Positions 33,112-41,151 of a DNA stretch of 64,000 bases are shown piece by piece. A model generated the notes under the pieces. That model was not told the origin of the DNA. It worked only from the letters and a program-made list of their open reading frames with translations, and made no database searches. A program made the translations under genes and the position numbers. The DNA is from JBBITI01 sp963735055 (GTDB lineage: Bacteria; Chloroflexota; Dehalococcoidia; Dehalococcoidales; UBA2162): positions 62,001 to 126,000 of the forward strand of contig CAVTJN010000015.1 of the NCBI GenBank assembly GCA_963735055.1, given 5' to 3'. How positions within the stretch are numbered: the first letter of the stretch is position 1; each line of letters opens with the position of its first letter.

Positions 33112-33284
33112 TCAAAAACAAAGAGGGGCACCCCACGCCCGGGAGGTACCCCGCTAGGAATCGATGGTCGACAGACGATTCATCCAGGCCGGATATCATC
33201 ACCTCCCGGGCGCACCCAGAGTGCGCCCGGTAAATGTGAAACAGCGTTGGCCGGCCGAATGAAACATAATCAGCATCTCAAAAA
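33112..33284 (-). promoter_or_regulatory. attenuator-like leader of the fadD-liv operon
   Basis: About 190 nt of leader lie between the promoter and the GTG of fadD. Region 1 (33221-33230) pairs perfectly over 10 bp with 33206-33215. Region 2 (33201-33212) is instead perfectly complementary over 12 bp to region 3 (33136-33147). Region 3 also forms the left arm of an intrinsic terminator with 33125-33134, followed by a U-rich tract (33112-33124). Hairpin 1 and the terminator are compatible, whereas the 2:3 pairing excludes both. This is the layout of a transcription attenuator. The signal is unknown. A 25-codon leader frame (33276-33199) has three Phe codons but a weak ribosome site. Confidence 0.6.
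33125..33152 (-). terminator. intrinsic terminator inside the fadD leader
   Basis: Left arm GGGGTACCTC (33143-33152) pairs with 33125-33134 over 10 bp with two G-U pairs, 8-nt loop. It is followed on the minus strand by TCTTTGTTTTTG. It lies 31 bp before the fadD start codon, so it can stop transcription of the operon. Confidence 0.65.
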
Positions 33285-33290
33285 CACGAT

Positions 33291-33320
33291 AGCTTACCAT
33301 GGGCGTAAAAGATGTGTCAA
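33291..33320 (-). promoter_or_regulatory. promoter of the fadD-liv operon
   Basis: On the minus strand, perfect -35 TTGACA (33315-33320), 18 nt spacer, -10 TAAGCT (33291-33296) with a TGn extension just upstream. The transcription start is expected near 33284. Confidence 0.55.
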
Positions 33321-33331
33321 ACAAGGTACCG

Positions 33332-33348
33332 CGGCCGGTCACCGGCCG
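33332..33348 (-). terminator. hairpin after the thioesterase gene
   Basis: A 7-bp perfect stem (33332-33338 with 33342-33348), loop of 3, followed by CGGTACCTTGTTTG on the minus strand. It separates the ior block from the fadD promoter. The U-tract is weak. Confidence 0.4.
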
Positions 33349-33369
33349 AGACTCCCCGGCGGTCGTGGT

Positions 33370-33783
33370 TCACTCCTTGCCGGCATCAGGGACGACCGGG
33401 ATCGTCGTGCCGGTGGCTTTCGCAATCAGTTTCCCGTCCTGATTGGTCACCGTCATCTCGGAGATTCCCACCCGGCGGCCCGACTTCAAGACCCGGCACT
33501 CGGCGATAAGCTCGTCGTTAACAGCCGGGCCGCTGAGGAAGTGAATGTTGATCTGGGAAGCGTAGCTTGGCCGGATGAGTGAATTAGTGGCGTAAGCGAA
33601 CGCCTCGTCAGCCACCGCCATAATGATCCCGCCAAAGATCAGCCCGTTGAAGTTCAGATGCTCCGCACCCACCGTCATCGACACCTTGGCGTGACCCGGA
33701 CTCAGTTCGACAAGACGTGTCTTCAAGAACTTCGCAGCCGGCTCGTTCGACTCGCTGGCTTTCAATTCGGCCACATTATCCAT
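33370..33783 (-). CDS. PaaI-type hotdog thioesterase
   Basis: Acyl-CoA thioesterase of the hotdog superfamily, 137 residues. HLNFNGLIFGGIIMAVADEAFAYA has the family layout of Asn/Gly-rich loop, then central helix with the catalytic acidic residue (Asp in ADEA). It releases free acid and CoA from aryl- or acyl-CoA. It ends the block iorA-iorB-aminotransferase-thioesterase, 49 bp after the aminotransferase, and may relieve build-up of CoA esters made by IorAB. Confidence 0.85.
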   Translation of the reverse strand: MDNVAELKASESNEPAAKFLKTRLVELSPGHAKVSMTVGAEHLNFNGLIFGGIIMAVADEAFAYATNSLIRPSYASQINIHFLSGPAVNDELIAECRVLKSGRRVGISEMTVTNQDGKLIAKATGTTIPVVPDAGKE

Positions 33784-33832
33784 GACAGGCTCCCCCGTTC
33801 ATGCTACAAGGATCGTTCGGTCACACCGCCTT

Positions 33833-35020
33833 TCAGCTCAGGCCGAACTTACGCGCCATCTTCCGGAAACCATCGAGGGCGCCTTCAACGGTGCGGTCGT
33901 CAACACAATAGGACACGCGAAAGTAGCCCGGCGAACCGAAGCCACGACCCGGGACGACCAGCACCTTGGACTCCTGCAACTCTCGGACGAAGGCCACTTC
34001 ATCCTCAACCGGTGATTTCGGAAAGAGGTAGAAGGCCCCCTGCGGCTTCACCATCGAATACCCCATCGCCGTCAGATTCGAGTACAGATAGTCCCGCTTC
34101 CGCTGGTACTCGGCAATTGAGACGGTAACCGTCTGCAGACGGCGGACCGCATGCTGCATCAGCGCCGGCGCGTTCACAAAGCCAAGGATGCGGTTACAGT
34201 AGATGAGCCCGTCGATCAGTTCGCGCTTGTTCTCACACGCAGGATGTACCGCGAGATAACCGACGCGCTCGCCGGGCAGGGCCAGGTCCTTGGAGTGAGA
34301 CGTCACGACAATGGTGCGAAGGTGGTGCGGGACCACCAGCGGAAATGCGATTCCGTCGTAGACGATCTTACGGTACGCTTCATCGCTAATGACATATATC
34401 TTCGTCCCGAATTGCGCTTCTTTCTTCTGGACGGCTTGCCCCAGAGCCTCCAGACAATCCGCGCTGTAGACTACCCCGGTGGGATTGTTCGGCGAATTGA
34501 TGATGATCGCTTTGGTCCGTGGAGTCACGACTGATTCCAGCAGGGCGACATCCGGTAGAAATCCATCACCAGTCAACACTAGCTTGCTGACACCGCCATG
34601 GTTGTCCACGTAGCTGAGATACTCGACGAAGAAGGGCGCCAGGATGATTACCTCATCGCCGGGATTTAGTATTGCCTTCAAAACCACGTTCAGAGCGCCG
34701 GCCGCTCCCCCGGTCATCACGATGTCATCGGCGCTGAACTGCAGGCCGGACTCGTCGGCGAGGGCCTTGGCGACCGCGGCCCGCGTTTCTCGGTAGCCGG
34801 CGTTCTCCATGTACCGGTGCATCCCCGGCGGCGGGTTCTCGACAAGCTGCCTCAGTTCCTTCCGGAACTCCTCCGGGGGTTCCATGATCGGGTTACCCAG
34901 CGAAAGATCGAAGACATTCTCCACGCCATACTTTTGTTTCAGGGCAATCCCTTCCTCAAACATGCGCCGGATCCATGAGCCCTGGGCCATGCCCGTCTTG
35001 ATCCTGTCAGCGACCGACAT
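33833..35020 (-). CDS. PLP-dependent aminotransferase (class I/II)
   Basis: Fold type I aminotransferase of 395 residues. SPNNPTG near residue 175 is the cofactor loop. The lysine in SHSKDLALPGERVGY near residue 242 is the Schiff-base lysine. The C-terminal RVSYCVDDRTVEGAL supplies the substrate-carboxylate arginine. The ATG at 35020 overlaps the end of iorB by 14 nt, so translation is coupled. Next to IorAB it probably transfers amino groups from aromatic or branched amino acids to make the 2-oxo acids that IorAB oxidises. A longer GTG start at 35113 lies inside iorB and is rejected. Confidence 0.85.
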   Translation of the reverse strand: MSVADRIKTGMAQGSWIRRMFEEGIALKQKYGVENVFDLSLGNPIMEPPEEFRKELRQLVENPPPGMHRYMENAGYRETRAAVAKALADESGLQFSADDIVMTGGAAGALNVVLKAILNPGDEVIILAPFFVEYLSYVDNHGGVSKLVLTGDGFLPDVALLESVVTPRTKAIIINSPNNPTGVVYSADCLEALGQAVQKKEAQFGTKIYVISDEAYRKIVYDGIAFPLVVPHHLRTIVVTSHSKDLALPGERVGYLAVHPACENKRELIDGLIYCNRILGFVNAPALMQHAVRRLQTVTVSIAEYQRKRDYLYSNLTAMGYSMVKPQGAFYLFPKSPVEDEVAFVRELQESKVLVVPGRGFGSPGYFRVSYCVDDRTVEGALDGFRKMARKFGLS

Positions 35021-35603
35021 TACCCATTTCCTTCCTGCCTGCCTCGAAGGCCAGCATGTTGATCTGTCTGAACTTCGGCGGCACTCGCAGTCCGATCGTC
35101 TCTTCCCAGACACTGATGTCCAGCGGCAGGAAACACGACGCGCAGCCGAGCATGAAAGTGTTTAGCGCCCGCACGTCACCGGCCTTACGCGCCTGTTCGT
35201 TACCTTCCACATAATGGACCCGCTCCGTCCGGTGGTTGAGAATCGCTCTCACTTCTTCGTCCTCAGGATACTTCTCGTAGCCCAGATTAACGGCCAACGG
35301 CGGCTGCGCATAACGGTTGATGATGACCGTTGAGTCACTGTGGAGGTAGTTGGTCCAGCGGGCAGCCTCCAGCTTCTCGAACGCCAGGAGCAGATCGACC
35401 TCCCCCTCTCTTATCAGAGGGGACCAGACCCTGGACCCGATTCTCACGTGGCTGAGTACCGCCCCACCCCGCTGCGCCATCCCCAGGGTATCGGTCTTCT
35501 TGACATCGTAGCCGGCGGACATCGCCGCCTCGCCGATAATATCCGAGGCGAGAACGATCCCCTGCCCCCCCACCCCGGTCACCAGCAATCCGGTTTGCTT
35601 CAT
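35007..35603 (-). CDS. iorB: indolepyruvate ferredoxin oxidoreductase beta subunit
   Basis: Gamma-type domain subunit (198 residues) of the 2-oxoacid:ferredoxin oxidoreductase that decarboxylates aryl pyruvates to aryl-CoA. LLVTGVGGQGIVLAS at residues 6-20 and AQRGGAVLSHVRIG near residue 45 are canonical. Its ATG overlaps the iorA stop (ATGA). Translation is coupled in the order iorA, iorB, aminotransferase. Confidence 0.9.
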   Translation of the reverse strand: MKQTGLLVTGVGGQGIVLASDIIGEAAMSAGYDVKKTDTLGMAQRGGAVLSHVRIGSRVWSPLIREGEVDLLLAFEKLEAARWTNYLHSDSTVIINRYAQPPLAVNLGYEKYPEDEEVRAILNHRTERVHYVEGNEQARKAGDVRALNTFMLGCASCFLPLDISVWEETIGLRVPPKFRQINMLAFEAGRKEMGNVGR

Positions 35604-37419
35604 GATGCGGTCACCGCGCTTTCGGAATCACCGATAGCGTGACGTGGGCACAGCTGATGACAGACAGCGCATGCCTGACCATAGCAGAGACCGGGATCGA
35701 TTCGCACCTGACCTTCTTCAGACTGTATGGCCGGGCAGCCGATCAGCAGGCAGGTACCGCACTGGTTGCATTTTTCGGCATCAACGACGCTGGGAACGGA
35801 GCGCCGCTTCACGTGGGCGGCGCAGTCGCCCCGCACCACGATCACTGAAAGCTCCGGGACCTCCAGGGACTCGCGGACCGCGGTTCGCAGGTCTTTCAGA
35901 TTGAAGGCATCGACCACCCGCACGTGCTTGACGCCGACACCGCGGACGATATCTTCAATCCTGACCGATCCCGTCTGCTTACCCTGCGCCGAGACGCCGG
36001 TGCCCGGGTGTTCCTGGTGTCCGGTCATGGCCGTCGTGCTGTTGTCCAGGATGAGCACCGTGATCGCCCCCTGGTTGTAAACCGCATTCACCAGCGGCGT
36101 TATGCCCGAGTGCAAGAACGTGGAATCGCCGATAACGGCCACCACCCGGTCACGACCGATGCCCGCCTTCACCATACCCAGGGCCTGTCCGATGCTGGCC
36201 CCCATGCAGGCGGTCGTATCCATCGCATTAAGCGGAGGATACGCGCCGAGGGTATAGCAGCCGATATCGCCGGCGATGATCAGCTTCGGCTCGCGCCCCG
36301 CCTTATCCTTGGCCCCCGGCAATCTCAAACGCTGGCCAATTGAGCTCAGGACGTAGAAGATGCCCGTGTGCGGGCAGCCGGGACAGAGAAGCGGCGGACG
36401 TTTCGGCAGATTGGAGAGGTCGACCCGGGCGCGGGGCGCAACGGCGGTGATCAGTCCCGCCCGGCCCGCCCCAACCGCCACCGTATCCGGGTCAAGCTCC
36501 CCCATGCGGGGGATAAACTCCTTACCGGTAACCTTGAGACCCATCGCCTGGATGCTCTCCTGGAGAAAAGGATCGAGCTCTTCGATGACGATCAGTCTCT
36601 CGACTTTGCCGGCGAAATCCCGGATCAGGTCTTCAGGCAATGGGTAGGAAATGCCAAGCTTCAAGAATGAGGCCTTGGGGAATACTTCCCGGGCATACTG
36701 ATAGGCGATGCCGCCGGTAACAATGCCGATGGAAAGATCACCCATCTCCACGCGATTCAGTGGCGACGTCCGCCCGTAAGCCGCCAGTTTAACCAGCCGC
36801 TCCTCGATTACGGGTGGCGAAGACGGGCGTGTACCGGCAGCATGACATACTTGGCCAGGTCATGTTTGAAGCCTGCCGGACGTCCCGGAGAAATACGCCG
36901 GCCTCGCAGATCTACGATCGACTTGGAGTGGGAGATACGCGTCGTCGTTCTCACGATGACCGGCGTGTCGAATTTCTCGCTGATCTCATAAGCGTAAGCC
37001 ATGATATCGTACGCTTCCTGACTGTCGGAAGGTTCCAGGATCGGCACCTTGGCCAGCCGCCCGTAGTGACGGTTGTCCTGTTCGTTCTGGGAACTGTGGG
37101 TGCCCGGGTCATCGGCGCTGATCACCACCATTCCCCCGTCGATACCGGTGGTCGACGCGGCCATGAACGGGTCCACCGCCACGTTCAGCCCCACCTGTTT
37201 CATGGAGACAAGAACGCGGACGCCGGCGTAGGCGGCGCCAAGCCCCACCTCCATCGCCACTTTTTCATTGGTCGACCATTCAGCGTAGACGTCTTCAAAG
37301 CGGGCGATGGACTCGAGTATCTCTGTACTCGGGGTGCCGGGATACGCGGTGGCCACCTTCACTCCAGCGTGATAAGCGCCCCAGGCAAACGCCTCATTAC
37401 CGGACAGCAGTCTCTTCAT
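35600..37419 (-). CDS. iorA: indolepyruvate ferredoxin oxidoreductase alpha subunit, split by a 1-nt deletion
   Basis: Large subunit (about 606 residues once corrected) with an N-terminal pyrimidine domain (AYPGTPSTEIL near residue 30). A TPP-binding domain follows (GDIGCYTLG... near residue 370). The C-terminal two [4Fe-4S] ferredoxin domain has CNQCGTC, CP, CYGQACAVCHQLCP. The frame ends at 36808 after ARLRHP; the next frame resumes VIEERLVKLAAYGR. One missing G near 36810 (beside a GGG run) explains it. The ATG is at 37419, at or next to the transcription start, so the mRNA looks leaderless. It oxidises indole-, phenyl- or hydroxyphenylpyruvate. Confidence 0.85.
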
Positions 37420-37427
37420 TTGGTTTC

Positions 37428-37457
37428 AAGTTAGCATCTGGGAATTGCGGGTGTCAA
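37428..37457 (-). promoter_or_regulatory. promoter of the iorA operon
   Basis: Minus-strand perfect -35 TTGACA (37452-37457), 18 nt spacer, extended -10 TGCTAACTT (hexamer 37428-37433). The iorA ATG begins only 8 nt after the -10, so the transcript should start within 0-3 nt of the start codon. Confidence 0.6.
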
Positions 37458-37513
37458 TAGGATCCGGCGAGGCGTCGGCCATCGGGCAGGGCGTCACGGG
37501 GCAAGTCGGACGC

Positions 37514-39052
37514 CTACCGCGTAAACACGATATGCTTCTGCCAGTGTTCCGATGGCTGGGGAAAATCGGAGCGGAAATGGGCGCCGCGGCTCTCCTCCCG
37601 AATCAACGCTGACTCGGTCATCAGCCGGGCGGCAACCACCAGATTGGTGAGTTCGTGACTGGGCCGGTCCACCGGCGGGGGGAGGATCTTCTGCCATGCG
37701 CCCAGAATATCGGCGGTCTCGCGAAGGCCATGGCCATCGCGAATTATGCCGACCTTCTCCCACAACAACTCCTGCAGGGCCAAAATGCTGGGCGCCCCCT
37801 TCGGTTCGGAAGGGTTCCGCTCACTCAGCTTACGGTATATGTATTCCTCGCCCATGACGTCGGCCGGTGAATCCTCAGCCCCGATGGTCCGGCTCACGAT
37901 CCGTCTTCCGAACACCAGTGCATCAAGCAAGGAGTTGGATGCCAGCCGGTTCGCTCCATGCACCCCGGTGCAGGCGGTCTCACCACACGCGTATAGCCCG
38001 GCAATGTTGGTCGCTCCCCAGTGGTCCGTTTTCACGCCGCCGATCATGTAGTGGGCTGCCGGAGCCACCGGGATCATTTCCTTGGTGATGTCGATGCCCT
38101 GTTTGAGGCAGACCTGGTAGATATTGGGGAACCGCGTGGTCACCGTCCGCGCCGGCAAATGGGTCACGTCCAGGAAGACCGTATCTGAGCCGGTCTTCTC
38201 CATCTCGTAAAGAATGCTGCGTGCCACCACGTCGCGCGGGGCCAGGTCTCCTTGCGCCGCGTAGTCGTGCATAAACGCATGGTTGTTTACGTTGCGCAGT
38301 ATTCCCCCCTCACCCCGCACCGCCTCAGAAATGAGAAAGGCATTCACCCCCGGCAGACGCAGGGCAGTGGGGTGGAATTGGAAGAACTCCATATCGGCAA
38401 TTTCGGCGCCTGCTCTGAAAGCCAGCGCGATACCATCGCCGGTGGCCACGTCAGGGTTGGTATTGAACTTGAAGAGCCGGGCCGCGCCTCCGGAGGCCAG
38501 AATCAGGTATTTGCAGCCCAGTTCTTCGGCGGCGCCGGTCTTGGCGTCCATAACTTCCACGCCCCGAACGGTGTTGCCTTCAACGAGTATCTCAGTTATA
38601 AGCGAATGCTCGCGCACCCGAATGCCCGCGGCCTGGGCGCGGTTACTGAGAGTAGTCTCGATATGCTCGCCGGTGCTGTCGCCCCCGGCGTGAAGGACTC
38701 GGGGCACGCTGTGGGCGGCCTCGCGGGCCAGAGCGATCTCACCCTCCAGGGTGTCAAACGGCACCCCGAGAGCGACCAATTCGATGATGCGGTCGGGAGC
38801 TTCGGTAACCAGAATCCGAACCGACTCGTCGTCACTAAGACCCGCCCCGGCGGCGATCGTGTCCCGGAAATGGAGTTCCGGCGAGTCATTAGTGCCGATA
38901 GCCGCCGCAATCCCGCCCTGGGCGAAACGCGTATTGCATTCGTCAATGCCACCCTTGGTGATAGTCAGGACAGTCCCGTGCTCCCTGGCCAGCAGCGCGG
39001 TGTAAAGCCCGGCGATGCCTGACCCGATGATGATATAGTCGTATTGCTTCAT
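37514..39052 (-). CDS. nadB: L-aspartate oxidase
   Basis: FAD-dependent oxidase of NAD biosynthesis (512 residues) that makes iminoaspartate for quinolinate synthase. The flavin site YDYIIIGSGIAGLYTALLA begins at residue 4. RFAQGGIAAAIG and the EFFQFHPTAL segment are family landmarks. HGANRLASNSLLDALVFG marks the C-terminal FAD domain. It uses fumarate as electron acceptor when oxygen is absent, which fits the upstream class I fumarase gene. The ATG at 39052 has GAGG upstream. No nadA or nadC gene is adjacent. Confidence 0.9.
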   Translation of the reverse strand: MKQYDYIIIGSGIAGLYTALLAREHGTVLTITKGGIDECNTRFAQGGIAAAIGTNDSPELHFRDTIAAGAGLSDDESVRILVTEAPDRIIELVALGVPFDTLEGEIALAREAAHSVPRVLHAGGDSTGEHIETTLSNRAQAAGIRVREHSLITEILVEGNTVRGVEVMDAKTGAAEELGCKYLILASGGAARLFKFNTNPDVATGDGIALAFRAGAEIADMEFFQFHPTALRLPGVNAFLISEAVRGEGGILRNVNNHAFMHDYAAQGDLAPRDVVARSILYEMEKTGSDTVFLDVTHLPARTVTTRFPNIYQVCLKQGIDITKEMIPVAPAAHYMIGGVKTDHWGATNIAGLYACGETACTGVHGANRLASNSLLDALVFGRRIVSRTIGAEDSPADVMGEEYIYRKLSERNPSEPKGAPSILALQELLWEKVGIIRDGHGLRETADILGAWQKILPPPVDRPSHELTNLVVAARLMTESALIREESRGAHFRSDFPQPSEHWQKHIVFTR

Positions 39053-39075
39053 CGACGTCCTCAACGGCAGACGGC

Positions 39076-39921
39076 CTAGAGCACCGCCTCTCGATGCCGT
39101 GCACTGTGACACTGCAGATTGACGGCAACGGGCAGGCTGGCGATGTGCGCCGGAAAGACCTCGGCGTGGACGGCCAGCGCCGTCACCGTCCCCCCGTATC
39201 CCATGGCGCCGATACCCAACTGGTTAACCCGTTGCAGGATTTCTGCCTCCAGCAAGGCCACCTCGGCATCAGGACCGGGCTTGCCAACTTCCCGCAGCAG
39301 CGCCCGCTTCGCGAGCATCAGGGCGTGCTCGGCAGACCCCCCCACCCCCACGCCCACGATCACCGGGGGGCACGGGTTGCTCCCTGCCTCTTCCACCGTC
39401 TTCACCGCGAAATCGATCACGCCCTGCCGCCCCTCAGCCGGTGTCAGCATCTTCAGCCGTGTCATATTCTCGGCGCCTCCCCCTTTGGGCATGGCAACAA
39501 TCTTCAGACTGTCACCGGGGACGATCTCGGTATGAATGACGGCCGGCGTATTGTCGCCCGTATTTGCCCTGGCCGTATAGGGCCGGGCCACCATCGATTT
39601 ACGCAGGTAACCGTCGGCGTAGCCCCGGCGGACACCTTCATTCACCGCGTCGTAGAGGTTCCCTCCGGTTACGTGAACCTCCTGCCCCAACTCCAGAAAC
39701 ACCACGGCCACTCCAGTGTCCTGGCACAACGGCGTTCGTTCGCTCCGGGCAACCTCCGCGTTTTCCATGATGCGACCCAGTGTATCGGCGGCGACCACCG
39801 ACTGTTCGGCGGCCCTGGCCTTGGTGATGGCCCGGGCAACATCATCAGGCAGATAGAGACAGGCGTCCTGAAACAGGCGCGAGACGGTGTCGGCAATCAA
39901 CTGGCACTTTATTTCGCGCAT
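39076..39921 (-). CDS. class I fumarate hydratase alpha subunit
   Basis: Catalytic N-terminal part of the Fe-S-dependent fumarase/tartrate dehydratase family, 281 residues. It holds the [4Fe-4S] cysteines in TPLCQDTG, SNPCPPVIVG and VNLQCHSARH. The beta subunit, normally the next gene, is missing; nadB follows instead (23 bp later). It must pair with a beta chain encoded elsewhere to interconvert malate and fumarate. L-tartrate dehydratase alpha cannot be excluded from sequence alone. Confidence 0.85.
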   Translation of the reverse strand: MREIKCQLIADTVSRLFQDACLYLPDDVARAITKARAAEQSVVAADTLGRIMENAEVARSERTPLCQDTGVAVVFLELGQEVHVTGGNLYDAVNEGVRRGYADGYLRKSMVARPYTARANTGDNTPAVIHTEIVPGDSLKIVAMPKGGGAENMTRLKMLTPAEGRQGVIDFAVKTVEEAGSNPCPPVIVGVGVGGSAEHALMLAKRALLREVGKPGPDAEVALLEAEILQRVNQLGIGAMGYGGTVTALAVHAEVFPAHIASLPVAVNLQCHSARHREAVL

Positions 39922-39956
39922 CCATTGCCTCTCAAGCGACCGCCTGAAGCCGGCGG

Positions 39957-41147
39957 CTAACCTTCAATCAGCGACCTTCTCAGTTCTACGCACATTGACG
40001 GCGTGTCAATCTGCATCGGACATCTCTCTTTGCACCGCCCGCAGGTAAGGCACGTATAAGCCATTGCGGCCGCCTTTTCGGGCTTTCCGGATATCTTCCC
40101 CGCCCAGACCATGCCGCAGCCGGCGAAGTACTTGTCCCCGAAGTGGCCGGCGGTGACGGCAAACACCGGACACTCGTAGAGACAGCCCCCGCACCGGAGA
40201 CAATAGAGCGCCTGCCGTAACAACGGGTCCTTGGCAAGCTCGGTCCGCCCGTCATCCAGGAAAATCACGTGCAGTTCTGCCGGGCCGTGAGCCCCATAGG
40301 TGGTCACTTTTTCGATGTCGCCGGTCTTGCTCGGCCCCGATATCAGGCTCACGTAGGTCGGGACGGTATAGTTGGCATATCGCCAGGTCACTTCGGCCAC
40401 CTTATAAGCATCGCCCAGTGTGGGTACCAGTTTTTCCATTCCGACGACGGCGATATGGACCGACGGCGCGCTGGTGGCGAGCCGGATGTTGCCTTCGTTC
40501 TCAATCAGGAAAAGCGTTCCCGTGTCCGCGGCGACTACATTAGACCCGGTAATGCCGATCTGCGCCTCAAAGAACTTTTCGCGGAGCAGCTTCTTGGCCG
40601 TGGCCACCATCCGGCTGATATCATCCGGCGGCAGATCCTCACCCGTGATCTTGGAGAACAGTTCGGCGACGTCTTCTTTGGGAACGTGGACCGCCGGCGC
40701 CAGAATGTGCATCGGTCTGGAGTTGAGCTTCTGAATGATAAACTCCCCGAGGTCTGTCTCAAAGACCTCGTTGCCCCGGTGCTCCAGGTGTTCCCGCAAC
40801 TCAATCTCGTCGCAGGTCATGCTCTTGCCCTTGACGATCAACTTACCTGTGCCGACCAGCTTATCGACTATGGCGAGGGCCTCGGCCGCGGTCTTCGCGA
40901 TATAGGCTTTGCCCTTGTTGTACTCGATCGACTCGCAGGCCTGCTGGGCCAACTTGTCCATGTTGCCGATGGCCTGCGCCTTTATCTCCTGCACTTCCTC
41001 GGCCAACTTGATCGTATGCGGAAAACGCTTCATGGCTTCGTTGACATTTCCCCGGTAGCTCTTGATGGCCCGCGTCAAAGCCACCCGGATGCGATCGCTG
41101 TGCGCCGCGTCCATAACCTCTTTCTTGTATTCGCTGAAGACTGACAT
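39957..41147 (-). CDS. LUD-domain iron-sulfur protein (LutB-like)
   Basis: LutB-type subunit, probably in lactate or other 2-hydroxyacid utilisation, 396 residues. The LUD domain covers about 60-300 (GITGSNVVAADTGTLFLIENEGN). Two C-terminal [4Fe-4S] motifs follow: CLRCGGCLYECP and CLTCGRCKERCP. The LutA-like gene is immediately upstream with 4 bp between stop and ATG. No LutC is adjacent. The start at 41147 is preferred over 41201, which would lie within the upstream gene. Confidence 0.85.
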   Translation of the reverse strand: MSVFSEYKKEVMDAAHSDRIRVALTRAIKSYRGNVNEAMKRFPHTIKLAEEVQEIKAQAIGNMDKLAQQACESIEYNKGKAYIAKTAAEALAIVDKLVGTGKLIVKGKSMTCDEIELREHLEHRGNEVFETDLGEFIIQKLNSRPMHILAPAVHVPKEDVAELFSKITGEDLPPDDISRMVATAKKLLREKFFEAQIGITGSNVVAADTGTLFLIENEGNIRLATSAPSVHIAVVGMEKLVPTLGDAYKVAEVTWRYANYTVPTYVSLISGPSKTGDIEKVTTYGAHGPAELHVIFLDDGRTELAKDPLLRQALYCLRCGGCLYECPVFAVTAGHFGDKYFAGCGMVWAGKISGKPEKAAAMAYTCLTCGRCKERCPMQIDTPSMCVELRRSLIEG

Positions 41148-41151
41148 GCCG

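Noticed and set aside
33095..33290. T-box riboswitch in the fadD leader
   Set aside because: A GGTACC-like patch looked like a T-box antiterminator, but the T-box AGGGTGGNACCGCG core and a specifier loop are not present.
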